DNA of 64,000 nt, from positions 37,452,501 to 37,516,500 of the forward strand of contig BRKX01000004.1 of the NCBI GenBank assembly GCA_026008535.1, read 5' to 3'. Source of the stretch: Perilla frutescens (lineage: Eukaryota; Streptophyta; Magnoliopsida; Lamiales; Lamiaceae). Position numbers and translations under genes: made by a program. This document shows, in pieces, positions 60,601 through 64,000 of the stretch; positions within the stretch are counted from its first letter, which is position 1, and every line of letters begins with the position of its first letter. The notes under the pieces are model-generated. The model saw only the letters and a program-made list of their open reading frames with translations, had not been told where the DNA came from and did no database searches.

Positions 60601-63600
60601 TTAACCCTGAATCTTATTGAGTTGGATTCATAACTCAAATATATACCCTAAAAAAAGTTCAAACAGAAGAAATCCCTTTTGAGTCAACCTGTAGGTGATT
60701 ATCAAGTTGATTTCCACAACCGTCATCTATTATGTATGGATCGGGGTGAACGTCGGGTTTTTCATTGAGTCCAGCATTTTTGAACAATAGAGTCAATTAT
60801 GAATCAAACCATATGACTATATATGCCTAATCCGTCCACTATTGAAAAAATAAAATTTTCAAGGCCGCCCAAAGGGGTACTCCTTTGGCCGGCGGCCAGA
60901 TTTGGCCCCATTTTCTGGCAGCCATCAGTAAAACGGCTATAACTCTCTCCACATGTAAGTTTCACCCGTGATTCTTATTGCGATGTATTCCTAACTCAAA
61001 TATATACCCTAAAAAAGTTCAAACGGAAGAAATCCCTTTTGAGTCAACCTCTAGGTGATTATCAAGTTGATTTCCACAACCGTCGCCTCTTATGTAGGGA
61101 TCGGGGAGAACGTCTGCTTTTCATTGAGTCAGCATTTTTCAACACTAGAGTCAATTATGAATCAAACCATATGACTATATGTGCCTAATCTGTTCACTTT
61201 TAAAAAAATCAAATTTTCATGCCCGCCCAAAGGGGTACCCTTTTGGCTGGTTGCCAGATTTGTCCCCATTTTCTGGCAGTTGTCAGTAAAACGGCTATAA
61301 CTCTCTCCACAGATAAACTTTACCCGTGATTCTTGTTGCGTTTGATATCTATCTCAAATATCTACCCTATAAAAAATACAAATGGAAGAAACTCATTTTG
61401 AGTCAAGCTCTAGGAGATTATCAAGTTGATTTCCACAACCGTCGCCTCTTATGTATGGATCGGGGTGAACGTCTGGTTTTTCATTGAGTCCAGCATTTTT
61501 GAACACTAGAGTTAATTATCTACGCTATAAAAAGTTCAAATGGAAGAAACCCCTTTTGAGTCAACCTCTAGGTGATTATAAAGTTGATTTCCACAACCAT
61601 CGCCTCTTATGTAGGGATCGGGGTGAACGTCAGGTTTTTCATTTAGTCCAGCATTTTTGAACACTTGAGTCAATTATGAATCGACCCATATGACTATATA
61701 TGCATAATCTGTCCACTTTTGAAAAAATAAAATTTTCAAACCTGCCCAAAGGGGTACGACTTTGGCTGGTGGCAAGATTTAGCCCCGTTTTTTGGCAGCC
61801 GTCAGTAAAACGGCTATAACTCTCGCCACAGGTAAGCTTTACCCGTGATTCTTATTGCGTTGGATTCCGAACTCAAATATCTACCCTACAAAAAATACAA
61901 ATGGAAGAAACTCATTTTGAGTCAAGCTCTAGTTGATTATCAAGTTCATTTTCATAACCGTCAGCTCTTATGTAGGGATCAGGGTGAACGTCAGGTTTTT
62001 CATTGATTCCAGCATTTTTGAACACTATAGTCAATTATGAATCAAACCATATGCCTATATATACCTAATCCGTCCACTTTTGAAAATATCAAATTTTCAA
62101 GCCCGCCCAAAGGGGTACCACCTTTGGCCGGTGTCCAGATTTGGCCCCGTTTTCTGGCAGCCGTCAGTAAAACGGCTATAACTATCGCCACAGGTAAGCT
62201 TTACCCATGATTCTTGTTGCATTGGATTCCTAACTCAAATATCTACCCTACAAAAAATACAAATAGAAGAAACTCGTTTTGATTTCATTGAGTCCAGCAG
62301 TTTTAAACATTAGAGTCAATTATCTAACCTACATAAATTTCAAATGGAAGAAACCCTTTTGAGTCAACCTCTAGGTGATTATCAAGTTGATTTCCACAAC
62401 CGTCACCTCATATGTAGGGATTGGGTTGAACATCGGGTTTTTCATTACATCCAGCATTTTTGAACACTAGATTCAATTATAAATAAAAGCATATGACTAT
62501 ATATGCCTAATCCGTCCACTTTTGAAAAAATCAAATTTTCAAGCCCACCCAAAGGGTACCCCTTTAGCCGGTGGCCAGATTTGGCCCCGTTTTCTGGTAG
62601 TCGTCTGTAAAACGGCTATCACTATCTCCACAGATAATTTTTACCCGTGATTCTTGTGGCATTGCATTCCTAACTAAAATATCTACCCTACAAAAAGTTC
62701 AAACAGAAGAAACCCCTTTTGAATCAACTTTTAGTTGATTATCTAGTTGATTTCCACAACCGTCACCTCTTATGTAGGGATCGGGGTGATCGCCGGATTT
62801 TTCATTGAGTCCAGCATTTTTGAACACTAGAGTCAATTATGAATCAAACCATATGACTATATATGCCTAATCTGTCGACTTTTGAAAGAATCAAATTTTC
62901 ATGCCTGCCCAAAGGGGTACCCATTTGGCCGGTGGCCAGATTTGGCCCCATTTTCTGGCAGCCGTCAGTAAAACGGCTATAACTCTCTCCACAGGTAATA
63001 TTTACCCGTGATTCTTGTTGCGTTAGATTCCTAACTCAAATATCTACCCTAAAAAAATACAAATGGAAGAAACTAATTTTGAGTCAAGCTCTAGGTGATT
63101 ATCAAGTTGATTTCCACAACCGTCGTCTCTTATGTAGGGATTGGGGTTAACGTCTGGTTTTTCATTGAGTCCAGCATTTTTGAACACTAGAGTAAATTGT
63201 GAATCAAACCATATGACTATATATGCCTAATCCGTCCACTTTTGAAAAAATCTAATTTTCAAGCCCGCCCAAAGGGGGTACTTCTTTGGCCGGTGGCCAG
63301 ATTTGGCCCCGTTTTCTTGCAGCCGTTAGTAAAATAGCTATAATTCTCTCCACAGGTAAGCTTTATCCGTGATTCTTGTTGCGTTGGATTCCTAACTCAA
63401 ATATCTACCCTAAAAAAAAGTTCAAACAGAAGAAACCCCTTTTGAGTCAACCTTTAGGTGAATATCAAGTTGATTTCCACAACCGTCACCTCTTATGTAG
63501 GGATCGGGGTGAACGTCTGGTTTTTCATTGACTCCAGCATTTTTGAACACTAGAGTTAATTATGAATCAAAACAAATGACTATATATGCGTAATCCGTCC

Positions 63601-64000
63601 ACTTTTGAAAAAATCAAATTTTCAAGCCCGCCCAAAGGGGTACCCCATTTGGCCGGTGGCCAGATTTGGCCCCGTTTTCTGGCAGCTGTCAGTAAAACGG
63701 CTATAACTCTCGCCACAGCTAAGCTTTACCTGTGATTCTTTTTGCGTTGGATTCCTAACTCAAATATCTACTATACAAAAATAAAAATGGAAGAAACTCA
63801 TTTTGAGTCAAGCTCTAGGTGATTATCCAGTTGATTTCCACAACCGTCACCTCTTATGTAGGGATCAGGGTGAACGCCTGGTTTTTCATTGAGTCCAGGA
63901 TTTTTGAACACTATAGTCAATTATTAATCAAACCATATGACTATATATGTCTAATCCGTCCATTTTTGAAAAAATCAAATTTTCAAGCCCGCCCAAAGGA
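54674..64000 (+). repeat. Satellite array block 5, running off the window end
   Basis: About 9.3 kb of monomers is mostly spaced 360-362 bp (for example 57101 and 57461; 63140 and 63502). Short or rearranged monomers lie at 54838, 57858, 59840, 61515, 62285 and 62322. Some segments are paired at distance: 55230-55420 resembles 58980-59180, and 57858-58130 resembles 59895-60130. No LINE interrupts this block, and the array continues past the window. Confidence 0.95.

Noticed and set aside
23896..64000. CRISPR-like reading of the tandem repeats
   Set aside because: Monomers are about 360 bp, contiguous and without unique spacers, in a plant genomic context. This is a satellite, not a CRISPR array.

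Overview
The window looks like plant nuclear DNA, most likely from an angiosperm with a repeat-rich genome. The evidence is Ty1/copia elements primed by initiator-Met tRNA, an L1-type LINE that ends in a plant-style RNase H domain, a Mutator-like foldback element with a 9-bp target duplication, and a long satellite array. I see no convincing host protein-coding gene, rRNA or tRNA gene. The species cannot be named from the sequence.

Left part (1-23.9 kb) is a patchwork of nested transposons. Positions 1-1756 look like the AT-rich leader of a minus-strand LTR element; its LTR starts at 1757 and is split by a young, nearly intact Ty1/copia element (2392-9410, 5-bp TSD actga, one in-frame stop in gag). 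Next come a 1,341-bp foldback element (10493-11833), a cluster of GAGCTC-type motifs (about 12236-12415), a 154-bp MITE (13770-13923), and a decayed minus-strand copia element (about 14366-20563), itself interrupted by a 1.3-kb insertion. A plus-strand Sirevirus-like LTR, PBS and gag pseudogene (21295-23895) is cut off where the satellite begins.

Right part (23,896 to the window end, about 40 kb) is one satellite array with a monomer of about 360 bp. It also contains a recurring short variant of about 157 bp, local higher-order repeats, and a near-identical 2,278-bp duplication. Four LINE copies of one family (A 26292-30469, B 38291-38915, C 41377-43999, D 49137-54673) interrupt the array, all in the same orientation. 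All four 3' ends join the satellite at the same base, just before aactcaaatatctaccc. In D and B the same monomer stretch also lies immediately 5' of the LINE, as a target-site duplication would. None of these LINEs occurs in the 23.9 kb outside the array.

The main candidate for something new is this LINE family, which appears to target a fixed position in the satellite monomer and has a conserved non-poly(A) 3' end with a hairpin. Copy D carries ORF1 (DUF4283-like plus CCHC) and ORF2 (endonuclease, RT, zf-RVT, RNase H). All four copies are broken by stop codons or deletions.
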